Notes: generated by a model not told the origin, from the sequence alone. Shown: positions 26,273 to 35,487, counted from the first letter of the stretch. The stretch is 37,530 nt of DNA from Actinoplanes xinjiangensis (GCF_003148685.1 NZ_QGGR01000049.1:1-37530), one strand, 5' to 3'. Numbers and translations: made by a program.

Positions 26273-27067
26273 GTGCTCATCCTGCTTCCGCCGTCCGAAG
26301 GCAAGACCCCGGCCCCGGCCGGCTCCCCCGTCGACCCGTCGGCCCTGTGGCTGCCGTCGCTGGCCACCGCCCGGGCGCGGGTGCTGAAGCGACTCGTCGC
26401 CCTGTGCTCGCGGACCAGCCAACGGTCGATCGCGGACAGTCTGGCGGTGTTGGGGCTCAGCGACGGGCAGCGGGACGAGATCGCACGGAACGCGGCACTG
26501 ACGTCGGCACCGGCCGCTGCGGCCGCGCAGATCTACACCGGCGTGCTGTATGAGGCGCTCGGCACCGCGAGCCTGCGGGCCGACGAGAAGGACTGGCTGG
26601 ACCGGACGGCGGTGGTGTTCTCCGGCCTCTGGGGTGTGGTGCGGCTCGGCGACGCGATCCCGGCCTACCGCTGTTCGGTCGGCGTCACCCTGCCCGGCAT
26701 CGGCGGGCTCACCCCGTACTGGAAGAAGGGGCTGGCGAAGGTTCTCGACGAGGCGACCGCGGGCGTACCCGTGCTGGATCTGCGGTCCGGCGCCTACGCC
26801 GCGATGTGGGCGCCCGGCAGGAACGCCGCGGCCTTGCGGGTCCTGCACGAGCGGGTGGTCGACGGGGTCGCCAGGCGGTCCGTGGTCAGTCACTTCAACA
26901 AGGCCACCAAGGGCCGCCTGGTCCGCGCGCTGGCCGTCGAGCAGGCCGCCCCGGGTTCGGTGGACGAGCTGGTCACCGCCCTGCGCGACCTGAAGTTCAC
27001 GGTCGAGGAGCAGCCGGGACCGGCAGGCGGGCCCCGGCGGCTCGATGTGATCGTGGCGGAGTTGTAG
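26273..27067 (+). CDS. yaaA: YaaA/UPF0246 peroxide-stress protein
   Basis: GTG 26273 starts a 264-residue product with MLILLPPSEGKT, the family's N-terminal hallmark, then IYTGVLYEAL, LSGLWGVVR-type segment, IPAYRCSVGVTLPGIG, YWKKGLAKVLDE and, near the end, VVSHFNKATKGRLVRALA. In E. coli YaaA limits free iron and thereby oxidative DNA damage during peroxide stress; a role in DNA binding has been described for the fold. The last ~30 residues are less conserved. It converges on the FKBP gene with only two bases between stops. Confidence 0.92.
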   Translation: MLILLPPSEGKTPAPAGSPVDPSALWLPSLATARARVLKRLVALCSRTSQRSIADSLAVLGLSDGQRDEIARNAALTSAPAAAAAQIYTGVLYEALGTASLRADEKDWLDRTAVVFSGLWGVVRLGDAIPAYRCSVGVTLPGIGGLTPYWKKGLAKVLDEATAGVPVLDLRSGAYAAMWAPGRNAAALRVLHERVVDGVARRSVVSHFNKATKGRLVRALAVEQAAPGSVDELVTALRDLKFTVEEQPGPAGGPRRLDVIVAEL

Positions 27068-27069
27068 GA

Positions 27070-27588
27070 CTACTGCGCCGACAGGATGTCGACGACGAAA
27101 CGCAGGTCGCCCTTCTCCGGGCCGTAGGCGAGGGCGGCCGGCACGTCGAGCTGGATGCGGCTGCCCACCTTCTGTCCCGGGATGCCCTTGTCCCAGCCCT
27201 GGATCAGCTGGCCGGTGCCGACCTGGAAGCTGATCGGCTCGGACTTGCCGCCCTTCCACGACGAGTCCATCTCCTCGCCGGACGTGTACCCGATCAGCTT
27301 GTAGTTGACGCTGATCGTCTGGCCGGCCTTCACCACCGGGCCGGTACCGGGGATGCGTTCCTTGATCACCAGCTCGCTGACCGTGCCGGTACCGGTCGTG
27401 ACGACCGGCTCCTGGGTGATCGTCTCGGTGGCCACGGTGGCCGGCGCGGAAGCCGGAACCGGCTCGTCGGCGTCCTGCCGCACCAGGACGAAGACCACCA
27501 CCAGAACAGCGAAGACGAGCACGCCGCTGAGCACCCCGGCGATCGCCTGCCCGCGGCGCTTGCTGCTGGACATGGGACTGTCGCTCAT
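27070..27588 (-). CDS. Membrane-anchored FKBP-type peptidyl-prolyl isomerase
   Basis: From ATG 27588 (GGGAGAA upstream) the 172-residue product has one membrane helix at about residues 14-36, then an extracytoplasmic linker and an FKBP domain (70-172). The domain carries the key pattern VSVNY-type strand (ISVNYKLIGYTSGEEMDSSW), then FQVGTGQLIQGWDKGIPGQKVGSRIQLDVPAALAYG, which holds the hydrophobic active site. The C-terminus ends on the last strand, FVVDILSAQ. It should catalyse proline isomerisation of secreted or membrane proteins outside the membrane. The 198-base spacer to the divergent gene at 27787 probably holds both promoters. Confidence 0.93.
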   Translation of the reverse strand: MSDSPMSSSKRRGQAIAGVLSGVLVFAVLVVVFVLVRQDADEPVPASAPATVATETITQEPVVTTGTGTVSELVIKERIPGTGPVVKAGQTISVNYKLIGYTSGEEMDSSWKGGKSEPISFQVGTGQLIQGWDKGIPGQKVGSRIQLDVPAALAYGPEKGDLRFVVDILSAQ

Positions 27589-27786
27589 TCGTCATTCTCC
27601 CGGTCGGCGAGTCGGAAACTCCGGACACGCTACTCGCAACCGGGAGCAACGCGGCGAAGAACCTCCTCCGAATCGCCGAGGTGGGCGATCAGCCGTACGT
27701 GCCCGACCCGTCGCCACCTCTTCACCCGGGGGCATCGGGATGAGATCGTTTACCGCTCCTGCCCGCTTCCGAGATCTGGGGGATCC

Positions 27787-28548
27787 TTGCCTCTGCGCGA
27801 TCCAGAAGGACGGCGTCACCGGCGGGAACACCTCCAGCAGGGCGCGGTCGTCCTCGCCGGTGTGCTCGCCGTCGTCACGGTCGGCTGGGTCGTCCACACC
27901 CGTACCGGTGCCGACGAGCCGGCGCCGGTCGCGCCCACGGTTGCGGCCACCCTGCCCGAACAGGTCCCGATCCCGCTCCCGAGCGTGTCCCCGTCGCCCT
28001 CGATGACACCGATCAACGAGATCGTGGTCGAGCAGGTCCCGATCGGCGAGACCGTCGACCTGGCCGCCGAGGGCGAGACCGACTGGGTGCACTGGGGCGA
28101 GAAGGGCCGGTTCTCGCTGGAACGCGACAGCGGCGGCGGATTCACCATCCTCGAGGGCACCCCGGGCGAGCCACGCCTGCGGCACACCGTCAGCCCGCAA
28201 CGCTTCACCTGGCCCGGCGCCCCGGACGCGGGCGTGGCCAGCGGGATCCGGACCTGCGGCGACGGGCACGGTTTCACCCTGTCCGCCCCGGCCGGGACCG
28301 AATCTCGGACCCTGCGGCTCTACGTCGGCGCGATGCGGGCACGCGGCGATCTGCGCATCGAACTCAGTACCGGCGGCAAGGCGTACACCGACTCCTTCAC
28401 CAGCCGGGGGAATTCGATGGGAACAACTGCCTACGTCGTTTCCTACCGCGGATCGGGAACTGGCAAGATCTCGATCAAGTGGATCACCGGTGCGGCGTTC
28501 GACGAGAACTGCGGTGGCGTGGCCCTCCAGGCCGCGGCTCTGAGCTGA
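27787..28548 (+). CDS. Membrane-anchored protein with extracytoplasmic beta-rich domain
   Basis: The best start is TTG 27787, behind GGGGGA, giving 253 residues; no ATG or GTG precedes it in frame with better support. A basic cytoplasmic tail (RRHRRE) is followed by a membrane helix at about 20-36, a Pro/Ser-rich linker (about 44-78), then a ~170-residue domain rich in strands with Trp/Gly turns (DWVHWGEKGRF, RLYVGAMRARGDLRIEL). Two cysteines (GIRTCGDG and DENCGG) could form a disulfide. It looks like a carbohydrate- or ligand-binding sandwich, but I do not recognise the family. The MMPL gene starts 37 bases downstream, so a common transcript is likely. Confidence 0.75.
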   Translation: MPLRDPEGRRHRREHLQQGAVVLAGVLAVVTVGWVVHTRTGADEPAPVAPTVAATLPEQVPIPLPSVSPSPSMTPINEIVVEQVPIGETVDLAAEGETDWVHWGEKGRFSLERDSGGGFTILEGTPGEPRLRHTVSPQRFTWPGAPDAGVASGIRTCGDGHGFTLSAPAGTESRTLRLYVGAMRARGDLRIELSTGGKAYTDSFTSRGNSMGTTAYVVSYRGSGTGKISIKWITGAAFDENCGGVALQAAALS

Positions 28549-28585
28549 ACCACTGAACTCTCGTAATTCCAGGAAGGGGAACCCT

Positions 28586-31500
28586 GTGTTCGCGGGCTGG
28601 GGATCGCGGGTCGCCCGCCTGAGATGGCCGGTGCTCATCGTCGCGCTCGTCGCGGTGATCGGCTCCGGAGTCTGGGGCTTGGGCGTGTTCGGTCAGCTCA
28701 CCGAGGGCGGCTACAACGACCCACGGAGCGAGTCGGCCCGGGCCGCCGAGCTGGCGACCGCCGCGACCGGTGGGCAGGGCGGTGACGTCATCGCCGTCTA
28801 CACGCCCGACCAGGGCACCATCGACGACGCCGCGCTCACCAAGCGCATCAAGGAGCGCCTCGCCGCGCTCCCGAAGACGGCGGTGGAGTCGCAGACGTCC
28901 TACTGGGACCGCAAGGCCGCGGCGTACGCGTCCGAGGACCGGTCCAGCGCGGTCGCCGTCATCACCCTCACCGGCGAGGACGACGCCGACAAGATGGACG
29001 CCTACGCCGACATCGAGGACGCCCTCACCATCCCCGGCGCACGCGTCGAGCTGGCCGGTGGCATCCCCCTCGGGCACGCGTCGTCGCAGCGCTCCACCGA
29101 CGACCTGGCCTTCGCCGAGATGGTGTCGCTGCCGATCGTCCTGATCCTGCTGCTGATCATCTTCGGGTCACTGGTCGCCGCGTTGCTGCCGGTGCTGGTC
29201 GGCGGTGCCGCGGTCCTCGGCTCCCTCGGTGTCCTGCACGCCGTCGCCCTCACCCACGAGGTCAACTCGTTCGCCGTCAACGTGGCCAGCCTCCTCGGCC
29301 TCGGCATGGCCATCGACTACGGCCTGTTCATGGTCGGCCGGTTCCGTGAGGAGCAGGCCGTCCACTCCACCGCCGAAGCGGTCCGGCGCACCGTCGCCAC
29401 CGCCGGCCGTACCGTCATCTTCTCCGCCACTCTGCTGATGACCGCGCTCGCCGGGCTGCTGCTGTTCCCGCAGGGCTTCCTCAAGTCGCTGGCCTACGGT
29501 GGACTCGCCGCCGTGTTCCTGGCCATGCTGCTGTCGCTCACCCTGCTGCCGGCACTGCTGGCCGTCCTCGGGCCACGCGTCGACCTCCTCCCGATCCGGC
29601 TCCCCGGCCGCGGCGCGACCGCGCCGAAGACCGGCGGCTGGGAACGGCTCGCCGGATGGGTCCTGCGGCGGCCGGTGCTGGTGGCCGTACCCATCTTCGC
29701 CGCCCTCGTGGTCCTCGCCCTGCCGATCGCCGACGCCCGATTCGGTGAGAACGACGAACGCCAGCTCCCGGCCGGGGACCCGTCGCGGGTCGCGATCGAG
29801 ACCCTGAAGGCCGACTACCCGCAGTTCGCCTCGGACGGCGTCCAGGTGGTGGTGCACGGCACGAACGGCAAGAAGCCGGACGTCAAGGCACTCAGCACCG
29901 CCGCCGCGAAGGTCACCGGCATCGACAAGATCACCACCACCGGCGGCAACAAGGACACCGTGCTCCTGACCGCCCAGCTCAAGACCACCGACGTGTTCAG
30001 CGACGAGGCCCGCGACGCCGTCGACGGCCTTCGCGCCCTGACCCCGCCGGCCGGCGCCGAGGTGCTGGTCGGCGGCGTCACCGCCCGCAACGTCGACAGC
30101 CTCGAAGCCATCGGCGCCGAACTGCCCCTGATGATCGGCCTGCTCGCCGGGGCCACCCTGGTGCTGATGTTCCTGGCGTTCGGCTCCATCCTCCTGCCGA
30201 TCAAGGCCGTGGTGATGAGCGCACTCAGCCTCAGCGCCACCTTCGGCTGCCTCGTCTGGATCTTCCAGGAGGGGCACGGGGCGTCGTGGCTCGACGTCAC
30301 CCCCACCCCGCTGGAAGCCGGCATCGTCGTACTGATGGCCGCCGTCGTGTTCGGCCTCTCCACCGACTACGAGGTGTTCCTGCTCTCCCGCATGGTCGAG
30401 GCGCGGCTGCGCGGCGCCACCACCCGCGAGGCCGTCACCATCGGCCTCTCCCGCACCGGCCGCGTGATCAGCGCGGCCGCGCTCCTGCTCATCGTCGTGA
30501 CCGGCGCGTTCGCCCTGTCATCGGTGACCACCATGCGGTTCATCGGCGTCGGCATGATCATCGCGCTGGTCCTGGACGCCACCGTCGTCCGGGTACTTCT
30601 CGTACCGGCCGTCCTCGCCGTCCTCGGCGACGCCTCCTGGTGGGCGCCCGGACCGCTACGTCGCCTCCAGCAGAAAGCCGGACTCGCCGAATACGCCGGC
30701 GAGGAGGAGGCACCCGGCCGGCACGCGTGGCGGCCCGGCGACCCCTCCCTCGAAGAGACGACCGTCCTCGACGGGACGCTGCTCGCCCGGGCGTTGCCGG
30801 CCGCGCCGGCGCAGGTCGCGCTGACCTCCGGCAGCGAAACCTCCAACACGGTGGTCCTGGATTACGAGGCGGTCCTGGATTACCTCTCCGAGAAGAACCA
30901 ATCCTCCGGTACGCCGTCCGACGATCGCCTCCAGCATGAGGCGTCGACGTCTCCCGCCGAGCCGGACACGCTCCCCGGGCCGGACTCCGACTCTGTCTCC
31001 TCCGCTGCTGCCGCTCCCGTCTCGGGCGCTCCGGTTTCCGGCTCTCCCGTCTCCGCTGTCCCCGTCTCCGGCACTTCGGTGTCCGGTGCTCCGGTGTCCG
31101 GCGCTTCGGTCTCCGCTGTCCCCGTCTCCGGCACTTCGGTGTCCGGCGCTCCGGTGTCCGGCGCTCCGGTCTCTGGCGCTCCGATCTCCGGTGGTCTGAT
31201 TTCCGGCGCTTCGGTGCCCGGTGCTTTGGTGCCTGGGGCTTCGGTGCCCGGCGCTTCAGTTTCCGGCGCTTCGATCTCTGGTGCCTCTGTCTCTGGTGCC
31301 TCTGTCTCTGGTGCCTCTGTCTCCGGTGTTCCGGTCTCCGATGTTCCGGTCTCCGGTGCTGCCGGCTCCTCCGCGGCCTCGTCGTCGACGGATGAGGCCG
31401 ATGCCGGCTCCGGCCCGGACGATCTGTGGGCCGAGGTGGAGGCGACCCTGGCCGCCGGAGCCGAAGCCGCCAGGCCAGACTCCGAACCGTCATTGCTCGA

Positions 31501-34500
31501 GACCTACAACGCCACGAACCTGGTGGAGGGCGACGACCACGACCCTGCGGTCACCCAGGTCCTGCGCCTGCCCGTCGACTCGACCCCGGACGACCCGGCC
31601 GCCACGCAGGTCCTGCGCCTGCCCGGCCCGGAAGAACCGGTCATCTTCTCCGAAACCGTCTACAACGGCCTGTTCACCGACGAGACGGTGCGGGCCGCGA
31701 CACCCGACCCTGAGCCGGTCGATGTCGTCACCGCTTCGGACGTGGACCCTTCCGCATCCGCCGACCTGGAACCGGCCGAGGGTTCCTCCAGCGACACCGG
31801 CTCCGACACCGACAGCGCTTCCGCGGACGCTCTCTCTACCGATGGCCCCGCCGACGAGGCCACTCGAACGGACGTCCCCTCCGGCGCCGCCACACCGACC
31901 GTTGTCGCCTCTACCGTCTCCGCTCCCGACGTCCTTTCTCCGGACGTCCGCTCTAGTGACGTGCGCTCTAACGACGTCGTCTCTAGGGACGTCCTCTCTA
32001 GCGACGTCTTTTCTCCCGACGATGTCTCTCGGACCGAGGTCACCTCTCCCGACGTGCCCTCGGGCGACGTGGCGCGGACCGACGGCACCTCTCCCGACGT
32101 CTTCTCCGGCGACACCGCGCGGCCCGGCATCACCTCACCCGACGTCTCCTTCACCGGCTCCGGACCGATCGCAACCGAACCCGGTGCCCTCGCGCCCGCT
32201 GATGCCGAATCCCCGCAGATCACAGCCGCCGAGTTCACGACCGCGGATGTCAGCCGGTCGCGCTCCGTGAAGTCCACGGCCGCCGAGGACGAGGAGGTCG
32301 CATACTTCCTGGCCCCCTTCGTCGACGCCACCGACCCCACGACGCCTCCTACCGATCCCACGCAGCCTTCCATCGAGCCCTCCGCGCCACCTTTCGAGCC
32401 GCTCGCCCCTGCGGCCGAGTTCACCGCCGCACCGGTCGAGCCCGTCACACCCGCGGCCGACTTCACCGACCTACGCCCCGAGTCCGTCGCATCCGCGGCT
32501 GAGTTCACCGCCTCGCCGTTCGAGCCCGTCACACCCGCGGCCGACTTCACCGACCCACGCCCCGCGTCCGTCGCATCCGCGGCTGAGTTCCCCGCCTCGC
32601 CGTTCGAGCCCGTCGTGCCCTCGCCGTTCGAACCCGTCGCCCCCGCAGCCGAATTCACGGCGGCACCGTTCGAGCCCGTCCCCGCGGCCGAGTTCGGCGC
32701 CTCCGCGTTCGAGTCGGCCACACCCTCCGCCGAGCCGACACCGAGGCACGCTGAAGTTGGCACGCCTGCACCGGCCCCTCTGATGGACGTGCCGGCGGCC
32801 GAGCCGGTCACCGACCCGTTCTCCTGGCGTGACGACCCCCGTCTCGCCGCCATCACCGCCCCGGAGCCCCACTCGTTCCCGTGGCTGGACCGCTACGCCG
32901 CGATGCCCAGCGCACCGGAGCCCGCCCCGGCAACGCCGGAAACAACCGAGCCGGCCCCGGTCACCGACCGAACCGTCCCCCACCGCCCGCAGACCCTCGA
33001 CGACTGGCTGACCACCGCCCCACCGCGAAGCCGTCCCGAGCGATCCCAGCCCGACCTCCCCGACGTTCCGGACCACACGGTGGCGGCCTCGCCCGAGCCT
33101 TTCGGCGCGCCCGAGCCTTTCGGCGCGCCCGAGCCTTTCGGCGCGCCCGAGCCTTTCGGCGCACCGCACGTCTCGCGTCCGGCAACCCTAGGCGACCTGC
33201 CGGCCGGCCCGGTCAGCCCGGCGAGCCGTCACCGACCCGCCAGCCTGGCCGATATCCCTCTCCGCACTGCCAGCTCCGACGTCTCTTCCTCGTCCCCGGC
33301 AGCCGCCGATCCGACCGGGGCCGCCGGCCCCACGACCCCCGAGCCGGCGTATGCCGAACCGGCCTTTGCCGAGCCGGCATATACGGAGGCAGTGTCTGCC
33401 GAGCCAGCGTTTGCCGAACCGACGGACACCGAACCGACGTTGACCACGGCGGCAGTCGCCGAACCAACGTTCGCCACACCACCGTTCGCCGAACAGACAT
33501 TCGTCGAGTCGACGTTCACCGAGACGGCGGACACCGAACCAGCGTTCACCGAACCGGCCTTTGCCGAGTCGACGTTCACCGAGACGGCGGACACCGAACC
33601 CAGATTCACCGAACCGGCCTTTGCTGAGTCGACGTTCACCAGGTCGGCGGACACCGAACCCACGTTCACCGAGCCAAAGACCATCGACGCACCGACAAAC
33701 GACGCATCGGTTGCCGGACCGACCGTGAGCGAGAGGACGGTCAGCGAGGCAGCGGTTGCCGAGCCGACGTTCGCGGAAAGCTCGATCCCTGGGACGGTCA
33801 CAGCTACAAGCGCCGCAGCATCGCCCACGGCGGACGAGCGGTTCACGACGACCGTACCCACGGACACGGAAATCCCGATGAACCAGCCCCGGCCACTCAC
33901 GGTCGAAGCCACCTTGGACGACTCAACCGGCGATACGCCGGATCGGATTACGGCAGCCGAGCCGCTCACCGCATCCGCCGGCAGCGTTGTCGAACCCGCC
34001 GCCCACATGCCGACCGAGATCACCGGCTTGGAGCCCGCCGAGCCCACCGCATCGGGCATGGCGACCGAATCCACCGAGGTCACCGAGGCCCCTGAGGCCG
34101 TCGAGGTGCCTGAGCTGGCCAAGGTGCCTGAAATTGCTGAGGGTCCGGAATTGCACGGGCGCCCTGAATCGGCCGACGTGACAGAGGTCGCCGAGGTAGA
34201 TGAGGCAACTGAGGCCGCCGAGGTCCCTCAACACACGCAGCTCGCCGAACGCACCGAAATCGTCGGAAGCACCGAGATCCCCGATCGCACCGATACGTAC
34301 AAACCAGCCGAAATCGACGCCTGGCGTGACCCTGCGGTCTTGGCGCAATCGGCGCTCAACTCAGACCCCAACCTCCGCCAGCCGACCAGCGGCATCCCGG
34401 CAATCAACCCCGAAGCCATCGAACGCACCCAGTCCAACGGCCCACTCGCCTCCAACGCGACCGCGTCGAGCGAGCTCGACCCCGACGAGACCCCCTTCAC

Positions 34501-35308
34501 GACAACACCGTTCGAGCTCACGGAACCGCTGGCAAAGCCAGAGCCCGCACCGACCGCGGAAGACGACGAGAACACCGGCAAGCCGACCGCCACGGCCGAC
34601 ACCCCCGCGGCAGCGACGGAAGCGACCGAGGAGCCGGTGGACGAACTCCCCGACGAGCCGCCGCTCCCGACCAACGCATCCGAAGCACCGGCACCGGCAC
34701 CGGCACCGGCACCGGCACCGGCCGAGATGACCACGGCGACCGAAATGCCGGAAGCCACCGATACGCCCGCCACGGTCCCGGCGGACCCGTCACCCACCGA
34801 CCACCCCCGCCGCCCACAGACCCTCGGCGACTGGCTGACCAGCCCCGTCCCGCTCCACCGCCCACGGACGCTGGAGGACCTCCCCACCGCATCGGCCCGC
34901 CCACAGGCTTCGGAGCCGTTCCTTGCAACCGGCCATGACGTCCCACCGGCCCGTCCCCAGACTCTGGGCGACGTGAACACCGGTGTCTGGCGGGGTGCCG
35001 GTTCCATGGAGGAGCCGGCCGAGACGGACCAGACCGAATCCGATCACCTGCGGGGCCGACGGCCGGAGACGCTCGACGACCGGATCCGGGGCACGGTGCG
35101 CCCGGCGACGCTCGCCGATCATCTGCCGGATCAGGGCCGTTCGGCACGGCGACCGGCGAACACCGGCCCGTCGTGGGCCGGCGGGTCGGGCGAGCAGCCG
35201 TACGATCGGCAGACCCGCCGTCCGGCCTCGCTGGCCGACCATCCGGGACCGGCCCGGCCGGGTCCGGAGCCGACGGCGGAGGAGCCCGGTCCGGACGCGG
35301 CGCGCTGA
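28586..35308 (+). CDS. MMPL-family transporter with giant repetitive C-terminal extension
   Basis: GTG 28586 (AGGAAGGGGA upstream) opens a 2240-residue protein. Residues 1-700 are a complete MMPL/RND exporter: one helix, an extracytoplasmic domain, a five-helix bundle with D244-Y245 (GLGMAIDYGLFMVGRFREE), a second domain and a second bundle with D594-Y595 (GLSTDYEVFLLSRM); the Asp-Tyr pairs are the proton relay. Such proteins export lipids or siderophores. The remaining ~1540 residues are Ala/Pro/Ser/Thr/Glu-rich, with no helices crossing the membrane, hence likely cytoplasmic and disordered. They include 23 SVSG-type pentapeptides (810-924), PEPFGA x4 (1503-1526), a 20-residue repeat x3 (about 1632-1696), (AP)6, two T-Q-V-L-R-L-P copies, and nine RPx(T/S)LxD motifs at 1467, 1531, 1550, 2076, 2092, 2123, 2159, 2172 and 2212. 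No frame break is visible. Confidence 0.92.
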   Translation: MFAGWGSRVARLRWPVLIVALVAVIGSGVWGLGVFGQLTEGGYNDPRSESARAAELATAATGGQGGDVIAVYTPDQGTIDDAALTKRIKERLAALPKTAVESQTSYWDRKAAAYASEDRSSAVAVITLTGEDDADKMDAYADIEDALTIPGARVELAGGIPLGHASSQRSTDDLAFAEMVSLPIVLILLLIIFGSLVAALLPVLVGGAAVLGSLGVLHAVALTHEVNSFAVNVASLLGLGMAIDYGLFMVGRFREEQAVHSTAEAVRRTVATAGRTVIFSATLLMTALAGLLLFPQGFLKSLAYGGLAAVFLAMLLSLTLLPALLAVLGPRVDLLPIRLPGRGATAPKTGGWERLAGWVLRRPVLVAVPIFAALVVLALPIADARFGENDERQLPAGDPSRVAIETLKADYPQFASDGVQVVVHGTNGKKPDVKALSTAAAKVTGIDKITTTGGNKDTVLLTAQLKTTDVFSDEARDAVDGLRALTPPAGAEVLVGGVTARNVDSLEAIGAELPLMIGLLAGATLVLMFLAFGSILLPIKAVVMSALSLSATFGCLVWIFQEGHGASWLDVTPTPLEAGIVVLMAAVVFGLSTDYEVFLLSRMVEARLRGATTREAVTIGLSRTGRVISAAALLLIVVTGAFALSSVTTMRFIGVGMIIALVLDATVVRVLLVPAVLAVLGDASWWAPGPLRRLQQKAGLAEYAGEEEAPGRHAWRPGDPSLEETTVLDGTLLARALPAAPAQVALTSGSETSNTVVLDYEAVLDYLSEKNQSSGTPSDDRLQHEASTSPAEPDTLPGPDSDSVSSAAAAPVSGAPVSGSPVSAVPVSGTSVSGAPVSGASVSAVPVSGTSVSGAPVSGAPVSGAPISGGLISGASVPGALVPGASVPGASVSGASISGASVSGASVSGASVSGVPVSDVPVSGAAGSSAASSSTDEADAGSGPDDLWAEVEATLAAGAEAARPDSEPSLLETYNATNLVEGDDHDPAVTQVLRLPVDSTPDDPAATQVLRLPGPEEPVIFSETVYNGLFTDETVRAATPDPEPVDVVTASDVDPSASADLEPAEGSSSDTGSDTDSASADALSTDGPADEATRTDVPSGAATPTVVASTVSAPDVLSPDVRSSDVRSNDVVSRDVLSSDVFSPDDVSRTEVTSPDVPSGDVARTDGTSPDVFSGDTARPGITSPDVSFTGSGPIATEPGALAPADAESPQITAAEFTTADVSRSRSVKSTAAEDEEVAYFLAPFVDATDPTTPPTDPTQPSIEPSAPPFEPLAPAAEFTAAPVEPVTPAADFTDLRPESVASAAEFTASPFEPVTPAADFTDPRPASVASAAEFPASPFEPVVPSPFEPVAPAAEFTAAPFEPVPAAEFGASAFESATPSAEPTPRHAEVGTPAPAPLMDVPAAEPVTDPFSWRDDPRLAAITAPEPHSFPWLDRYAAMPSAPEPAPATPETTEPAPVTDRTVPHRPQTLDDWLTTAPPRSRPERSQPDLPDVPDHTVAASPEPFGAPEPFGAPEPFGAPEPFGAPHVSRPATLGDLPAGPVSPASRHRPASLADIPLRTASSDVSSSSPAAADPTGAAGPTTPEPAYAEPAFAEPAYTEAVSAEPAFAEPTDTEPTLTTAAVAEPTFATPPFAEQTFVESTFTETADTEPAFTEPAFAESTFTETADTEPRFTEPAFAESTFTRSADTEPTFTEPKTIDAPTNDASVAGPTVSERTVSEAAVAEPTFAESSIPGTVTATSAAASPTADERFTTTVPTDTEIPMNQPRPLTVEATLDDSTGDTPDRITAAEPLTASAGSVVEPAAHMPTEITGLEPAEPTASGMATESTEVTEAPEAVEVPELAKVPEIAEGPELHGRPESADVTEVAEVDEATEAAEVPQHTQLAERTEIVGSTEIPDRTDTYKPAEIDAWRDPAVLAQSALNSDPNLRQPTSGIPAINPEAIERTQSNGPLASNATASSELDPDETPFTTTPFELTEPLAKPEPAPTAEDDENTGKPTATADTPAAATEATEEPVDELPDEPPLPTNASEAPAPAPAPAPAPAEMTTATEMPEATDTPATVPADPSPTDHPRRPQTLGDWLTSPVPLHRPRTLEDLPTASARPQASEPFLATGHDVPPARPQTLGDVNTGVWRGAGSMEEPAETDQTESDHLRGRRPETLDDRIRGTVRPATLADHLPDQGRSARRPANTGPSWAGGSGEQPYDRQTRRPASLADHPGPARPGPEPTAEEPGPDAAR
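31013..31357. repeat. 15-bp coding repeat, 23 pentapeptides of (A/V/T)(P/S)V(S/P)G type
   Basis: Exactly 23 contiguous pentapeptides in the MMPL extension (residues 810-924). Common units are APVSG, ASVSG, TSVSG and VPVSG; codons vary at third positions (GTC/GTG/GTT, TCC/TCT), which indicates amplification at the amino-acid level kept under coding constraint. Confidence 0.92.
33092..33163. repeat. 18-bp coding repeat (PEPFGA), four copies
   Basis: Units at 33092, 33110, 33128 and 33146 are identical apart from the last base of the fourth. The near-identity suggests recent expansion by slippage, unlike the diverged pentapeptide array upstream. Confidence 0.95.
33481..33675. repeat. 60-bp coding repeat, about three copies
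   Basis: Blocks 33481-33540, 33541-33600 and 33601-33660 share GAGTCGACGTTCACC and GGCGGACACCGAACC at the same offsets, followed by a partial copy. In frame they give 20-residue units containing STFTETADTEP and FTEPAFAE. Confidence 0.9.
34686..34721. repeat. CACCGG hexamer, six copies, coding for Ala-Pro repeats
   Basis: Six perfect CACCGG copies inside the MMPL gene give a short Ala-Pro rod. Six-base units keep the frame, so copy number could vary without disrupting the gene. Confidence 0.95.
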
Positions 35309-35487
35309 CGAGATCGGCCGGCCGATCGGTGATCCGCGGGATCGCCGGTCGGCCGGTTCGTTGTCACGGTGGGCTGGGTCGCAACTGCTGTGGCAGCGGC
35401 CACCGGCGCCGATAGGACCGCCGGTGGGTCGACGGCCCGGCCGGTAAGTACAGTGCGTGCGGGCAGGAACAGAGGGGGACGTACGAA

